A stretch of 64,000 nucleotides of DNA from Leucobacter sp. G161 (GCF_001482305.1 NZ_LOHP01000001.1:22803-86802), one strand, 5' to 3'. Shown: positions 8,500 to 16,905, counted from the first letter of the stretch. The notes: generated by a model from the letters alone, not told the origin. Made by a program: numbers and translations.

Positions 8500-8863
8500 T
8501 AGTGATCCCTTTCATGTTGGGTCTGTACCGCGCAGTCGTGCGTAGCTGAGGGCATGACAGGTGAGCGTCGGTATGGCGACGGTGGTTCGGTTTGCCCTGC
8601 AAGGCAGGCTCGAAGGGGCTTGAGTGTGCTGGGTGTTCTGCGGGGCCAACGTCCTTGTGGGGTGGGCAGAATCCTGGACTTCATTAATTGGTCGATTGTA
8701 CGATTAATGTAGAGAATAGCCGACTTTTTAGATTGCGCAAGGGTTAGAGCGGCTTCGGTTTTGAATTTTGTAGGCAGGAAATTCGTAGCCCATTCGGTGG
8801 GTATGTCGTGTATCGTGTTCCAAAATTAATCGAGCGAGATTAATTATCCAGCCATATCAAATA
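8500..8863. promoter_or_regulatory. Divergent control region between TRAP operon and CoA ligase
   Basis: This 364-bp stretch holds no gene. Its right half is strikingly AT-rich for this genome. The element ATTAAT recurs at 8683-8688, 8703-8708, 8825-8830 and 8839-8844, forming one imperfect and one perfect inverted repeat. The layout is what is expected for two divergent promoters controlled by one repressor, plausibly the TetR protein encoded at 10777-11538. The promoter boxes themselves could not be assigned with confidence. Confidence 0.55.
8825..8844. promoter_or_regulatory. Perfect palindromic operator candidate (ATTAATC-N6-GATTAAT)
   Basis: Seven-base arms ATTAATC and GATTAAT are exact reverse complements separated by six bases, 20 bp in all, ending 19 bp before the GTG start of the CoA ligase. 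A second, imperfect copy with a longer spacer lies at 8683-8708. The position and the TetR gene in the same locus suggest an operator for that repressor. Binding is inference. Confidence 0.55.
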
Positions 8864-10471
8864 GTGAGTCCGAAGGCGTCAGAGGCGATGCCAGAAAGAG
8901 TTCAGGCAATCATGGATATTTCCTTTACCATTCGTCAATCCGAGAATCAGCTTTCTCGTTTCGATGACTCCGCACCGGCCATTAGGTTTGAAGATCAAGA
9001 AGCCCTGAGTTTTTCTGAGCTGCGTGAGCTGACCTGGCAGTTCTCCAACGGGCTTCACGAGCTCGGGGTGCGGCCGGGTGACCGGGTCGGACTGGCGCTT
9101 CACAACAGCGTGGAATACTGGGCGCTCTATCTCGCGGCAACTCGTTTGGGTGCGATTGCAGTCCGAATTAATTTTCGCCTGCGGAGCGAAGAACTGGAGT
9201 TCATTCTCCAGGACTCCGGCTGCAAGGTGCTGGTGGCAGAAACACATGTCCTAGATAGCCTTGAGGCTATTCGGGACGAGCTGCCGGTGCTTCACTACTT
9301 TGGCCCTGGAGTTGAACTGTCGGCCGCCGATTGGTGGGCTAACCTGACGGAGCTTAGGGCAGCGAGCTCGGATGAACCGAACGTTGCCCTACCTGACCCC
9401 TCTGATCCCGCCATGCTGATGTATACCTCTGGGACCACGGGCAGCCCGAAGGGCGTGATCTGGAGTCACAGCAACACGCTCTGGTACTCAGCCATGCAGC
9501 GTATTGAGTGGGGGTACGGGCAGGAGACTGTCACGCAGCTGAATGGACCTATTCACCACGTTGGTGCGCTCGAGAACTTTGGCCTACCGACACTGCTCGC
9601 CGGGGGAACCGTCGTGGTGTTTGGTAGCACAGGCTTCAGCCTCGAGCGCGCGCTTGAGGTTGCAGAGAACGTAGGCACAACGGAGCTGATGCTCTTTCCG
9701 TCGATGCTGCAGGAGCTGACTCGGAAGAGGCCTGACGAGTTGGCTGGACTCCATCGGGTGAGACGCATTGTGACTGGCGGAGATACTGTTTCCCCGGTCA
9801 CCGCGAACGCAATCAAGGCTCTTCTTCCGAATGTCGAGCTCACGCAGGTGTACGGACTGACGGAAGGTACACCGATTGCTGTTTCGAGTCCTCCAGGGTT
9901 GATGTTTGATCGCCCCGAACTAGTCGGTATTCCCTCACCGTATACCGAGGTCTCAATTCGCGACCAAGACGGACGCGATGTTCCCGCTGGGGTCGCCGGA
10001 GAGATTTGGACTCGCAGTCCAGCTGGCTCGCTCGGGTACTGGAACCGGCCTGAGGAGAACGACCAGACGTTCATCGACGGCTGGTGTCGGACCGGCGACG
10101 GAGGTGTGATTGAGGGAGGGCACTTAAAGTTCACCGCACGCCTAAAGGACATTATCCGTAGCGGCGGAGAGAACCTCTCTCCAGCCGAGATTGAGAATGT
10201 GTTGAAGCGGCATCCAGAGATTCTGGATGCAGCAGTGATCGGGGTACCCCACCCGGCGCTTACTGAAACTGTGTGTGCCGTAGTGGTGAAGAAGGAAGGA
10301 GCTGCGATTCAATCTGAAGACGTCGTTGCATACTGCGGCCAGTACCTGGCCGGTTTCAAGAAGCCCCGCGCAGTGATGTTCGTGGATCAGCTCCCACGAA
10401 ATCCGTCACAGAAAGTGCAGAAGTTCATTTTGCGCGAGCAGTTTGCGACGACCGGCATTCCCGTGGCCTAG
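8864..10471 (+). CDS. AMP-forming acyl-CoA synthetase/ligase
   Basis: This protein of about 535 residues activates a carboxylic acid to its CoA thioester via an acyl-adenylate. The ATP-binding loop YTSGTTGSPKG is at 187-197, followed by IVTGGDTVS, the adenylate motif YGLTEG, TGDGG and the hinge/C-domain segment ARLKDIIRSGGENLSPAEIE. The catalytic lysine region near the C-terminus reads RNPSQKVQKFILRE. It stands alone on the plus strand, divergent from a TRAP importer and a crotonase, so its substrate is probably the imported acid; chain type cannot be told. The start is uncertain: GTG 8864, ATG 8888 and ATG 8912 are in frame and none has a strong RBS. Its last 69 bp recur in degraded form at 10722-10790. 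Confidence 0.88.
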   Translation: MSPKASEAMPERVQAIMDISFTIRQSENQLSRFDDSAPAIRFEDQEALSFSELRELTWQFSNGLHELGVRPGDRVGLALHNSVEYWALYLAATRLGAIAVRINFRLRSEELEFILQDSGCKVLVAETHVLDSLEAIRDELPVLHYFGPGVELSAADWWANLTELRAASSDEPNVALPDPSDPAMLMYTSGTTGSPKGVIWSHSNTLWYSAMQRIEWGYGQETVTQLNGPIHHVGALENFGLPTLLAGGTVVVFGSTGFSLERALEVAENVGTTELMLFPSMLQELTRKRPDELAGLHRVRRIVTGGDTVSPVTANAIKALLPNVELTQVYGLTEGTPIAVSSPPGLMFDRPELVGIPSPYTEVSIRDQDGRDVPAGVAGEIWTRSPAGSLGYWNRPEENDQTFIDGWCRTGDGGVIEGGHLKFTARLKDIIRSGGENLSPAEIENVLKRHPEILDAAVIGVPHPALTETVCAVVVKKEGAAIQSEDVVAYCGQYLAGFKKPRAVMFVDQLPRNPSQKVQKFILREQFATTGIPVA

Positions 10472-10721
10472 CAGATGTATCCAGTGAGGTTGGTTCCAGC
10501 AGGCGGCGAGCGGCACAAGCTTGCTGCCAAGGCGGCTTCGCCCGGTTCTCTCCGGCTGTGGCTGGGGCTCGTACGCCAGTGATTTCAAAATCTGTATTGC
10601 GGTAACGGTGGCCGGAAGGGGGTTACCATTGATTCGAACGACGTCGCCGCAGGGCGCAGCGATGACCTGGCGAGTTGGAGAAAGATGCGCGGGTTGCTGT
10701 GCAGCATAGCTTGCAGGGAGC
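10472..10721. other. Intergenic spacer, no gene seen
   Basis: About 250 bases between the CoA ligase stop and the ligase remnant. No open frame with a ribosome binding site or recognisable motif is present, and I see no terminator hairpin. An in-frame TAG just before the remnant marks where the similarity to the ligase ends, suggesting a recombination or deletion junction near 10705-10722. Confidence 0.4.
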
Positions 10722-10790
10722 CCGTCACAGAAAGTGCAGATGTTTATCTTGAGGGATCAATTTGCAGTAGCGGGTTTTGCCATTGTCTAG
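10722..10790 (+). pseudogene. Remnant of a second acyl-CoA ligase 3' end
   Basis: The 69 bases 10722-10790 encode PSQKVQMFILRDQFAVAGFAIV plus TAG. The intact ligase just upstream ends with 22 codons and a stop of exactly the same length, beginning PSQKVQKFILREQF; 14 of 22 residues match and the DNA is clearly related. Upstream of 10722 the similarity stops at once. This is the leftover tail of a paralogous ligase gene whose body has been lost. Its TAG overlaps the candidate start codons of the TetR gene, suggesting an ancestral ligase-tetR coupled operon. Confidence 0.75.
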
Positions 10791-11538
10791 ACCCACTGCA
10801 CCCCGCGGTCGGCCAAGAGCTGCAGCGTTAGCGGAGCGCGGCATCGATACGCGGCAGAATATTCTCGATGCTTTCACGCACCTGGTCGCGCAGCGCGGTT
10901 ACCAGGCCACGAGTATTTCGTCGATCGCGGAGGCTGCGGGGGTGACTAAGGGCACCGTAGTGCATCACTTCGCGACGAAAGATCACATGATGCAGGAAGC
11001 GCAAACTCAGTATTTTCTCCGCCGGGTTGAAGAGTTTTCACGTATCTTGGCAGAGGTTGACGATCCGGAGCTACAGCTCACCGCTGCGATCTACCTCACG
11101 ATTCGCGCGCACCGTGACGATCGCGCAGGGACTGTTGCGTTCATGCGCGAGTACGCGCACTATCTGTTTGCTGAGATGACTCCCGAGCTGCAGACTCTCC
11201 GTTCTGAGTATGCAGCCTTGATGGTGGGAATAGTGCGGAAGGGGGAGGCCAAGGGCGTTTTCGCTGTCAAGAACGCTCGACTCACCTCTTTGCAGATATT
11301 TGGAATGGTTAACCATCTTTGGACCTGGTACCGACCTGAGCAATCTGAGTCAGCAGAGGAAATCACCGCGCAGTTCGCTCACAACATTTTGTATGGTGTG
11401 GTGTCCGCCCGCTCAGGCACAGATCGGAGCGTGGAGGATCTTGCGGTGTTTCTGCACACGCTCAAACCATGGTTGGCGCCGGTGCAAACGTATGCCCCTT
11501 CGAGATTCACTGCCTCTGAAGCGGAGCGGGATACGTAG
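10777..11538 (+). CDS. TetR family transcriptional regulator
   Basis: This protein of about 250 residues has a clear N-terminal TetR helix-turn-helix: ILDAFTHLVAQRGYQATSIS, SIAEAAGVTKGTVVHHFATK (about 28-75). A helical ligand-binding region with AAIYLTIRAHRDDRAGTVAF and a long C-terminal tail follow. It is probably the repressor of the adjacent TRAP/ligase locus, with the ATTAATC palindrome before the ligase as its likely site and an acyl-CoA as inducer, by analogy with FadR/PaaR-type TetR proteins. The start is unusual: only TTG 10777 or TTG 10783 are available near the N-terminus, both inside the ligase remnant, suggesting coupling to a gene now lost. Confidence 0.85.
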   Translation: MPLSRPTAPRGRPRAAALAERGIDTRQNILDAFTHLVAQRGYQATSISSIAEAAGVTKGTVVHHFATKDHMMQEAQTQYFLRRVEEFSRILAEVDDPELQLTAAIYLTIRAHRDDRAGTVAFMREYAHYLFAEMTPELQTLRSEYAALMVGIVRKGEAKGVFAVKNARLTSLQIFGMVNHLWTWYRPEQSESAEEITAQFAHNILYGVVSARSGTDRSVEDLAVFLHTLKPWLAPVQTYAPSRFTASEAERDT

Positions 11539-11623
11539 CTGTGGCCATTAGGCGGCTGCGAACATGTGACGATACCCGGGCTGTGCCGCACGCCCACGAG
11601 TCTCCGCGCCCTAGACTGGAGCC

Positions 11624-11917
11624 GTGGAACCCGTACGCATCACCCTCCTCGGCAAGCCCGGTTGTCACCTCTGTGATGACGCTCGCGCGGCGATCGAGCA
11701 GGTGTGCGCCCAGCTCGCACAAGACAAGATCGCGACCGAGCTCATCGAGCTGAACATCCTCGAGGACGAGGGACTCGCCCGGCTGCACTCGGAGGAGATT
11801 CCCGTTGTGCGCATCGGGGAGAAGCGCCACGCGATCTGGCGGGTCGACCCGGTGAAGTTCGATGCGGCCGTGCGCCGCGCCGCTCGATCATCCAAATCCT
11901 CGTTCTGGCGGCGCTAA
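11624..11917 (+). CDS. Glutaredoxin-like thioredoxin-fold protein (DUF836 type)
   Basis: This small 97-residue protein begins at GTG 11624 and carries the redox-type motif GKPGCHLCDDAR (C-x-x-C at about 14-17), a helix AAIEQVCAQL, then the cis-proline strand EEIPVVRIGEKRHAIWRVDP, as in the DUF836/glutaredoxin-like family. It is likely a cytoplasmic thiol-disulfide protein. A Dabb-domain protein gene follows after 38 bases. From here the sequence becomes clearly more GC-rich than the preceding 11.5 kb. Confidence 0.85.
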   Translation: MEPVRITLLGKPGCHLCDDARAAIEQVCAQLAQDKIATELIELNILEDEGLARLHSEEIPVVRIGEKRHAIWRVDPVKFDAAVRRAARSSKSSFWRR

Positions 11918-11955
11918 CTGCCCGCACCCACCTGCACCGCATCAAAGGAGACATC

Positions 11956-12258
11956 ATGGCAGTGCGCCACATTGTGAGCTGGAAAATGAACGGCGAGACC
12001 GCAGAGGTCCGTGCGCATCAGGCGACGGAGATCGCGGAGGCGCTGCGTGCACTCCCGGCGACCGTCCCCGGGATCCTCGCCCTCGATGTGCACCTCAACG
12101 AGCTCAACGCCGAAGCGAACTGGGATCTTGTGTTGGTGAGTGACCACGCGGATCAGGCCGCGCTCGATGTCTACGCGACTCACCCGGATCACCTCGAGGT
12201 CGTGGCGCTCGTCAAGGAGCGTTCCGCGGGTCGGGCCGGGGTCGACTTCGAGGTCTAA
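11956..12258 (+). CDS. Dabb (stress-responsive alpha/beta barrel) domain protein
   Basis: This 100-residue protein opens MAVRHIVSWKM and has the Dabb pattern: a His-containing first strand, a helix with EIAEALRALPATVPGI, the strand NWDLVLVSDHADQAALDVY, then YATHPDHLEVVALVKE. The ATG at 11956 follows AAAGGAG with good spacing; a longer frame exists upstream in the glutaredoxin gene but is a shadow. Dabb proteins dimerise into a small barrel; some act on small aromatic substrates or in stress. No specific substrate is indicated. It ends three bases before the cdaR-like gene. Confidence 0.85.
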   Translation: MAVRHIVSWKMNGETAEVRAHQATEIAEALRALPATVPGILALDVHLNELNAEANWDLVLVSDHADQAALDVYATHPDHLEVVALVKERSAGRAGVDFEV

Positions 12259-12261
12259 CCG

Positions 12262-13428
12262 GTGACCGCGGAGCCGCAGTCGCAGAGGGTCCACCTGAGC
12301 CAGGCGCTCGCGCAGCGGATCGTCGATGAGTTGACGCCGGCGCTGCAGGAGAACCTCAACCTCATGGATGCGCACGGGGTGATCGTCGCATCGAACGATG
12401 CGAGCCGCGTTGGTACTCTGCATCCGGGTGCGCGCGAGGCCGCCGCGACGAACTCTGTGGTGACCGTGGAAGCAGGCTCGGCTCGCTCGGGAGAGCAGGC
12501 CGGGGTGAATGTGCCGCTCGAGCATCGCGGTATGGTCATCGGCGTTGTCGGGGTGACCGGGGAACCCGCGAACGTGCGTTCGCTCGCGCCAGTGCTCGCG
12601 CTCACGATCGGGTTGTTGTTCGAGCGAGAAGCTGAACTGGCTGGCGAGTCACAGCGTGATGCCAGAGACAGAGATCTGCTCGCCCGCCTCGTGTACGGAG
12701 CGCGGCCACAGGACGCGGTCGGGCTGCTCGCGCGGCGTGCGCCGAGGCTCACGGGGCCGTGGCAGCTCTTCGCGGTGGTTGATGCGGCGGGCGCACCGGG
12801 CGGGATCGACGCGACCGCTGCCGCTCGGGTGCGGGAGCTTCTCGGTGCGCAGGCCGTCGTGGGGGCACTGCGCGGGGTGCTGTGGGTGCTGGCGGGTGGC
12901 GTTGCGCTCGCGCGCGGATCCGGATCCGGTTTGGACGCCGGCGCCGCGGCCCTCGCCAACGAGCTCTCGGCGATACTCCCCACCGCGTCGATCCTCCACA
13001 GCGACATCGCTGCGACCGACGCCTCGCTCGCCAGTGAGGCCGGGACGCTTGCCGCGCTGTCGACGAGATCCGCGCTCTGGGCGGTCGGCGAGGTTCGGGC
13101 GGCGCGCACGCTGCAGCTGCGGCTGGTTGCCGCCCATCTTCCGGAGGGCGCCGCGGCGAACCTGGCCGTGCTCCTCGACGGGGTGACGCCGGGGGAGCGT
13201 GAGACGCTCGCCGCGTATCTCGGCTCCGGCGTCGCCGCCGAGGCGTCACGGTCGGGGTACGCGCACCGCAACACGGTGCGACGCCGGCTCGCGTCCATCG
13301 CCGAGCGCACCGGATTCGACGTGCGCGTGCCCGAGCAGGCCGCAATTCTCGCGTTGGCACTCGCTGCGGAGCAGGAGCTCACGTATCGATCCGCAAATAA
13401 GGTGCATAGCGCACCGATTGGGGAATAG
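12262..13428 (+). CDS. cdaR: CdaR family sugar-diacid transcriptional regulator
   Basis: This 388-residue protein has an N-terminal sugar-diacid recognition domain (LSQALAQRIVDELTPALQEN, NLMDAHGVIVASNDASRVGT, then GVNVPLEHRGMVIGVVGVTG) and a C-terminal PucR-type helix-turn-helix (ETLAAYLGSGVAAEASRSGY, HRNTVRRRLASIAERTGF). CdaR proteins activate glucarate/galactarate/glycerate genes when glycerate is present. The next gene is a glycerate kinase on the same strand 65 bases on, the classic target, which supports the call. The middle is Ala/Gly-rich and poorly conserved. Its codon use is strongly GC-biased. Confidence 0.88.
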   Translation: MTAEPQSQRVHLSQALAQRIVDELTPALQENLNLMDAHGVIVASNDASRVGTLHPGAREAAATNSVVTVEAGSARSGEQAGVNVPLEHRGMVIGVVGVTGEPANVRSLAPVLALTIGLLFEREAELAGESQRDARDRDLLARLVYGARPQDAVGLLARRAPRLTGPWQLFAVVDAAGAPGGIDATAAARVRELLGAQAVVGALRGVLWVLAGGVALARGSGSGLDAGAAALANELSAILPTASILHSDIAATDASLASEAGTLAALSTRSALWAVGEVRAARTLQLRLVAAHLPEGAAANLAVLLDGVTPGERETLAAYLGSGVAAEASRSGYAHRNTVRRRLASIAERTGFDVRVPEQAAILALALAAEQELTYRSANKVHSAPIGE

Positions 13429-13493
13429 TATCGCGCTATTGTGGTGCCTTTCGCACCTGTTGAGTGGGAGGGAACGCGTCTAAACTGAGGCGC

Positions 13494-14660
13494 ATGCCAG
13501 CGAGTACACGCCCCCTGATTATCGCAGCCCCCGACTCGTTTAAGGGCAGTTGCTCTGCCGCAGCCGCCGCGCACGCGATGCTCGCGGGTGCCCGCGCGGT
13601 CTACGGTGATGCCGCCGACTACCTAGCCATTCCGCTCGCCGACGGCGGGGAGGGCACGCTCGACGCGCTGCTCGCAGTGTGGGGCGTGCAGGCGCGCGAG
13701 GTGACGGCGCGCGACGCGATCGGCAGGCAGCGTCGTGCGCGCTACGGCATCAGCGTCGACGGCGCCACCGCAATGATCGAGGCGGCCGAGGCAAACGGGC
13801 TCCCCTGGGTGAGTGACGTCCCCCTCAGGCCGCTCGACGCCGATACGTTCGGCGTCGGCGAGCTCGTGCTCGACGCGCTCGACCAGGGCGTCAGTGAAAT
13901 CCTGCTGAGCGTCGGCGGATCCGCGACGAACGAGGGCGGCACCGGGATCCTCCGCGCCCTGGGCGTGCGGTTCCTCGATGCCGCGGGCCGCGAGGTCGCG
14001 CCGGGCGCACGCGGCCTCGGCGACATCGCCACGATCGATGATTCGGGGCTCGATCCGCGCGCGCTCACTGCGGAGTGGCGGATCGCGGTCGACGTCAGCT
14101 TCCCGCTCTGTGGACCCGAGGGCGCCGCGGCCGTATTCGGGCCGCAGAAGGGGGCGACGCCCGCGGACGTGCCGATCATTGACGCGGGGCTGGAACGGCT
14201 CGCGATGCTGCTGGCCGCGAGAAACGGGGTCCCCGCGAGCGACTACACCGAGCGCGCCGGGTTTGGTGCTGCTGGCGGAATCCCGCTCACCGCGGTCGCA
14301 CTCCTCGGCGCCGAGGTTGTCGCGGGCGCTGACCTCGTCTCCGAAGCGGTCGGCTTGCCCGAGCTCATGGCGGGCGCCGATCTTGTGTTTTCGGGGGAGG
14401 GGCGGCTCGACAGTCAATCCGTGAACGGCAAGGTCGTCGATCTGGTCGCGCGCACGCGGCCGGCCGCGGCCCCGCTCGTGGTGATCGCCGGCGCGGTCGA
14501 GCTCGCTGCGGTCGAGTGCCGGGCGGCGGGCGTCACTGCGGCCTTCTCGATCGCGCCCGGCCCGACGTGCCTCTCCGACCTCGTCGCGGTGACCGAGGAC
14601 AGGATCGCGGAGACCGCAGCGCACGCGGCCGCGCTCGTGCGGGCGAGCGTATCCGGCTGA
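13494..14660 (+). CDS. glxK: Glycerate kinase (GarK/GlxK type 1)
   Basis: This 388-residue enzyme phosphorylates glycerate (usually to 2-phosphoglycerate in this family). Family hallmarks are IIAAPDSFKGSCSAAAAA near the start, IPLADGGEGTLDAL, SVGGSATNEGGTGILRALGV, VDVSFPLCGPEGAAAVFGPQKG, ERAGFGAAGGIP and VFSGEGRLDSQSVNGKV. The ATG at 13494 after CTGAGGCGC is preferred to a GTG 30 bases upstream. It lies directly after the CdaR regulator gene, which probably controls it. Length is normal. Confidence 0.93.
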   Translation: MPASTRPLIIAAPDSFKGSCSAAAAAHAMLAGARAVYGDAADYLAIPLADGGEGTLDALLAVWGVQAREVTARDAIGRQRRARYGISVDGATAMIEAAEANGLPWVSDVPLRPLDADTFGVGELVLDALDQGVSEILLSVGGSATNEGGTGILRALGVRFLDAAGREVAPGARGLGDIATIDDSGLDPRALTAEWRIAVDVSFPLCGPEGAAAVFGPQKGATPADVPIIDAGLERLAMLLAARNGVPASDYTERAGFGAAGGIPLTAVALLGAEVVAGADLVSEAVGLPELMAGADLVFSGEGRLDSQSVNGKVVDLVARTRPAAAPLVVIAGAVELAAVECRAAGVTAAFSIAPGPTCLSDLVAVTEDRIAETAAHAAALVRASVSG

Positions 14661-14736
14661 GGTCTTTGACTGAACGCTTGCCGATAGCCGGTGCATGTTC
14701 TGCGCACCGTTAGGTGTCCTGGGCTATTTTGGTGCC

Positions 14737-15003
14737 ATGACGCACACGCAGCCCCTCGCTATGTCTTCGACTGTCGCCGCTCGGCGCGGCGTCGGCTTTG
14801 TGGCCGCCCAAGCGCAGGAACGGCCGGTGAAACTGACCAGCCACGGTAAACCGGTTGCGGTCGTGCTCTCCGCGGCAGAGTACGACGAGCAGCGACGCCT
14901 GCTGCGAGAGGCAGAGCTCAAGGTTCTGTCGCTTGCGGCGAACTTGGTCGCGGACCGCTCGGCGGCGGTGCCGGCAAACAAAGCGCGCAAGCGGGGAACC
15001 TGA
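14737..15003 (+). CDS. Phd/YefM-type antitoxin, no partner toxin seen
   Basis: This 88-residue protein has the Phd/YefM fold signature: MSSTVAARRGVGFVAAQAQE, then the conserved strand VKLTSHGKPVAVVLSAAEYD and a helical C-terminus. Such proteins bind DNA and neutralise a Doc, RelE or similar toxin encoded next door. Here the next gene is on the opposite strand and encodes an amine oxidase, and the previous gene is glycerate kinase, so no toxin is present. ATG 14737 is chosen over the GTG/TTG frame beginning at 14695. It may be a solitary antitoxin, a remnant of a lost module, or a stand-alone regulator. Confidence 0.75.
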   Translation: MTHTQPLAMSSTVAARRGVGFVAAQAQERPVKLTSHGKPVAVVLSAAEYDEQRRLLREAELKVLSLAANLVADRSAAVPANKARKRGT

Positions 15004-15080
15004 CTCGGGTTCCGCTCGCGAAAGCGCCCTGCATCCGCGCGGCGGGACACGCAGGAGCTCACCGAGCGCGCCGGTGACCC

Positions 15081-16214
15081 TCAGCGGGTCTTCGCGTGGG
15101 AGGCGAGCCGGAACTCCTCCGGCGGCAGCCCGATCCCGGTTGCTGAGTCCGCGAGGATCCGCCCGATCGCGGGTGCGAACTTGTAGCCGTGCCCCGAGAA
15201 CCCGGCTGCGACGGTGAGTGGGCCCACACGGTCGAGCACGAAGCGGCCGTTCGGCGTCGACGTGTAGGTGCAGCTGATCTCGACACCCGTGTCTGGGTCG
15301 AGGCCCGGAAACCATTCTGCGACGTGATCCCGCACCGCCGCACGCACCTCGGGTGTCGGGGCGAACGTGCGCTGATCCGGGTCCACCTCGTGCCCCACCG
15401 CGTGCAGCCCGAGCTTCACGCCCTCGCCCGGGCTCGGCATGCCATAGACATTGCCGCCTCGCTCGTCGAGCTGGTCGGGAGCGAACATGTGGTTGAACGA
15501 TGGCCAGACCAGTGCGGGATCGCGTGGGGTGAAGTGCGCGGGATGCTCCTCTGTGACGGTGAGGCGGGGGAGATCCACGATCCCCTCGAGCAGCGGTTGG
15601 GACCAGGCGCCCGCCGCGACGATCGCGTGGCCGGCCTCGATGATGCGGGTAGCGCCACTCGCGTCAGCGACGGTCACGCGCACGCGGTCCGCGGCCGGAT
15701 CGATTGCGACGACCCGACTGCCCCGCTCGATGATCGCGCCGTCACGAACAGCTGCGGCCTGGAACGCATCGAGCGCCCGGGCCGCGTACCCGATCCCCGC
15801 CTGGTTCCCGACGAGGACGGGGCCGGCGAACCGCATCCCCGGCCAGCGGGCGTTCGCCGCAGCCGGGTCGAGGAGTTCGACGTCGGCCCCGCGCGCGGTG
15901 AGCGCCTCGTGGGAGGCGAGCACCGTCGCCTCATCGCCCTGAGTGACGAGGCCGTGCAGCTTGAGCAGCGGCTCCGGGGCCTGCTGCTCCAGGTCCCGCC
16001 ACAGTGCGAACGCCTCGTCGAAGAGGTCCAGATAAAACTCCTCGTGGTAGGCGTTGTTGATGTTGCGGGTGGAGCCGTGTGAGGCGCCGCGCGTGTGGTG
16101 CGGCTCGAACTGCTCAATGAGGCGTACCCGCTCGCCGCGGCGGGCCAGCTGCCAGGCGGTCGCGAGCCCTATGATGCCGCCGCCGATGAGGAGGTGATCC
16201 GTGTGCTCAGCCAT
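15081..16214 (-). CDS. solA: FAD-dependent N-methyl-L-tryptophan/sarcosine oxidase
   Basis: This 377-residue flavoenzyme oxidises a secondary N-methyl amino acid, giving formaldehyde and hydrogen peroxide. A dinucleotide motif LLIGGGIIGLATAWQLARRG starts the protein; GASHGSTRNI is the His/Arg loop near the flavin; and CTYTSTPNGRFVLDR carries the cysteine that holds FAD covalently in monomeric sarcosine oxidase and MTOX. GFSGHGYKFAPAIG near the end closes the FAD site. The ATG at 16214 (MAEHTDH) is preferred over an upstream in-frame start. No folate-linked tetrameric sarcosine oxidase genes are nearby. The exact substrate is undecided, so the gene symbol is by family only. Confidence 0.82.
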   Translation of the reverse strand: MAEHTDHLLIGGGIIGLATAWQLARRGERVRLIEQFEPHHTRGASHGSTRNINNAYHEEFYLDLFDEAFALWRDLEQQAPEPLLKLHGLVTQGDEATVLASHEALTARGADVELLDPAAANARWPGMRFAGPVLVGNQAGIGYAARALDAFQAAAVRDGAIIERGSRVVAIDPAADRVRVTVADASGATRIIEAGHAIVAAGAWSQPLLEGIVDLPRLTVTEEHPAHFTPRDPALVWPSFNHMFAPDQLDERGGNVYGMPSPGEGVKLGLHAVGHEVDPDQRTFAPTPEVRAAVRDHVAEWFPGLDPDTGVEISCTYTSTPNGRFVLDRVGPLTVAAGFSGHGYKFAPAIGRILADSATGIGLPPEEFRLASHAKTR

Positions 16215-16294
16215 GCTTCGAGGGTAGCCGTGAAGCAATCCTCTGCGCGAGGAACTCCGTCATCTCTCGTCACGACGGCCGGGCGGCGGAAGAG

Positions 16295-16852
16295 TCAATC
16301 GGCCGAGTGGGAATGCAGGTGCACGCGCTCGCCCACGGTGTTGAAGATGCTGATGACCTCTGCCGGTCTGGTGCCTGCGGCCCACATGCGGTGCGGCGTC
16401 GTGGTGTCGAATTCTGCGGCTTCGCCTTGCTGCAGCACGAGCTGCTGCTCGCCGAGCTCGAGGTGCAGTCGCCCCGAGAGTACGTAGAGCCACTCGTGCC
16501 CCTCGTGGGTCTGCGCCGGCCGCTGCGGAGCCTCGGGGCGATACGTGATCTTGAACGCGCGAACATCGGATTCCTCGCGTGTGAGCGGCGCGATTGTCAT
16601 GCTGCCGCGGGTGACGGGGGAGCGATGCACGCGTGGGTCGCGCGGCTGCTGCTCGAGGAGATCGTCGATGCGGATCCCGAGCTGCTTCGTAAGCGGAAGC
16701 AACAGCTCGAGGCTGGCCTGGCGCTTGCTCGATTCGAGCCGTGAGAGCGTGCTGACTGACATGCCTGCGCGGCCCGCGAGGTCGTCGAGGGTCCAGCCGC
16801 GCTCCTGCCGAGCGGCGCGGAGGCGTGCTCCCAGTTGCTGCAGTTCTTCCAC
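16295..16852 (-). CDS. XRE-cupin transcriptional regulator
   Basis: This 186-residue protein combines an XRE helix-turn-helix (about 8-62, GWTLDDLAGRAGMSVSTLSR) with a cupin sensor domain (about 110-183, THEGHEWLYVLSGRLHLELG, QQGEAAEFDTTTPHRM). The start is the GTG at 16852, placed by a strong AAGGAG at 16857-16862 on the minus strand; a longer frame upstream lacks this. It is divergent from a thioredoxin-reductase-like gene and probably represses that operon and itself through the palindrome between them. This trio of regulator, flavoprotein and methyltransferase recurs in actinobacteria. Confidence 0.88.
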   Translation of the reverse strand: MEELQQLGARLRAARQERGWTLDDLAGRAGMSVSTLSRLESSKRQASLELLLPLTKQLGIRIDDLLEQQPRDPRVHRSPVTRGSMTIAPLTREESDVRAFKITYRPEAPQRPAQTHEGHEWLYVLSGRLHLELGEQQLVLQQGEAAEFDTTTPHRMWAAGTRPAEVISIFNTVGERVHLHSHSAD

Positions 16853-16905
16853 AGTGCTCCTTCTGCGTGCTCGGGCTGAGGTAGTCAAGGCGCCCACTGA
16901 GCGAC

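Noticed and set aside
12255..13574. A 439-codon minus-strand frame opposite the cdaR gene
   Set aside because: The protein is a low-complexity Ser/Arg/Ala mix, and the opposite strand encodes a textbook CdaR regulator with an overlapping kinase context.
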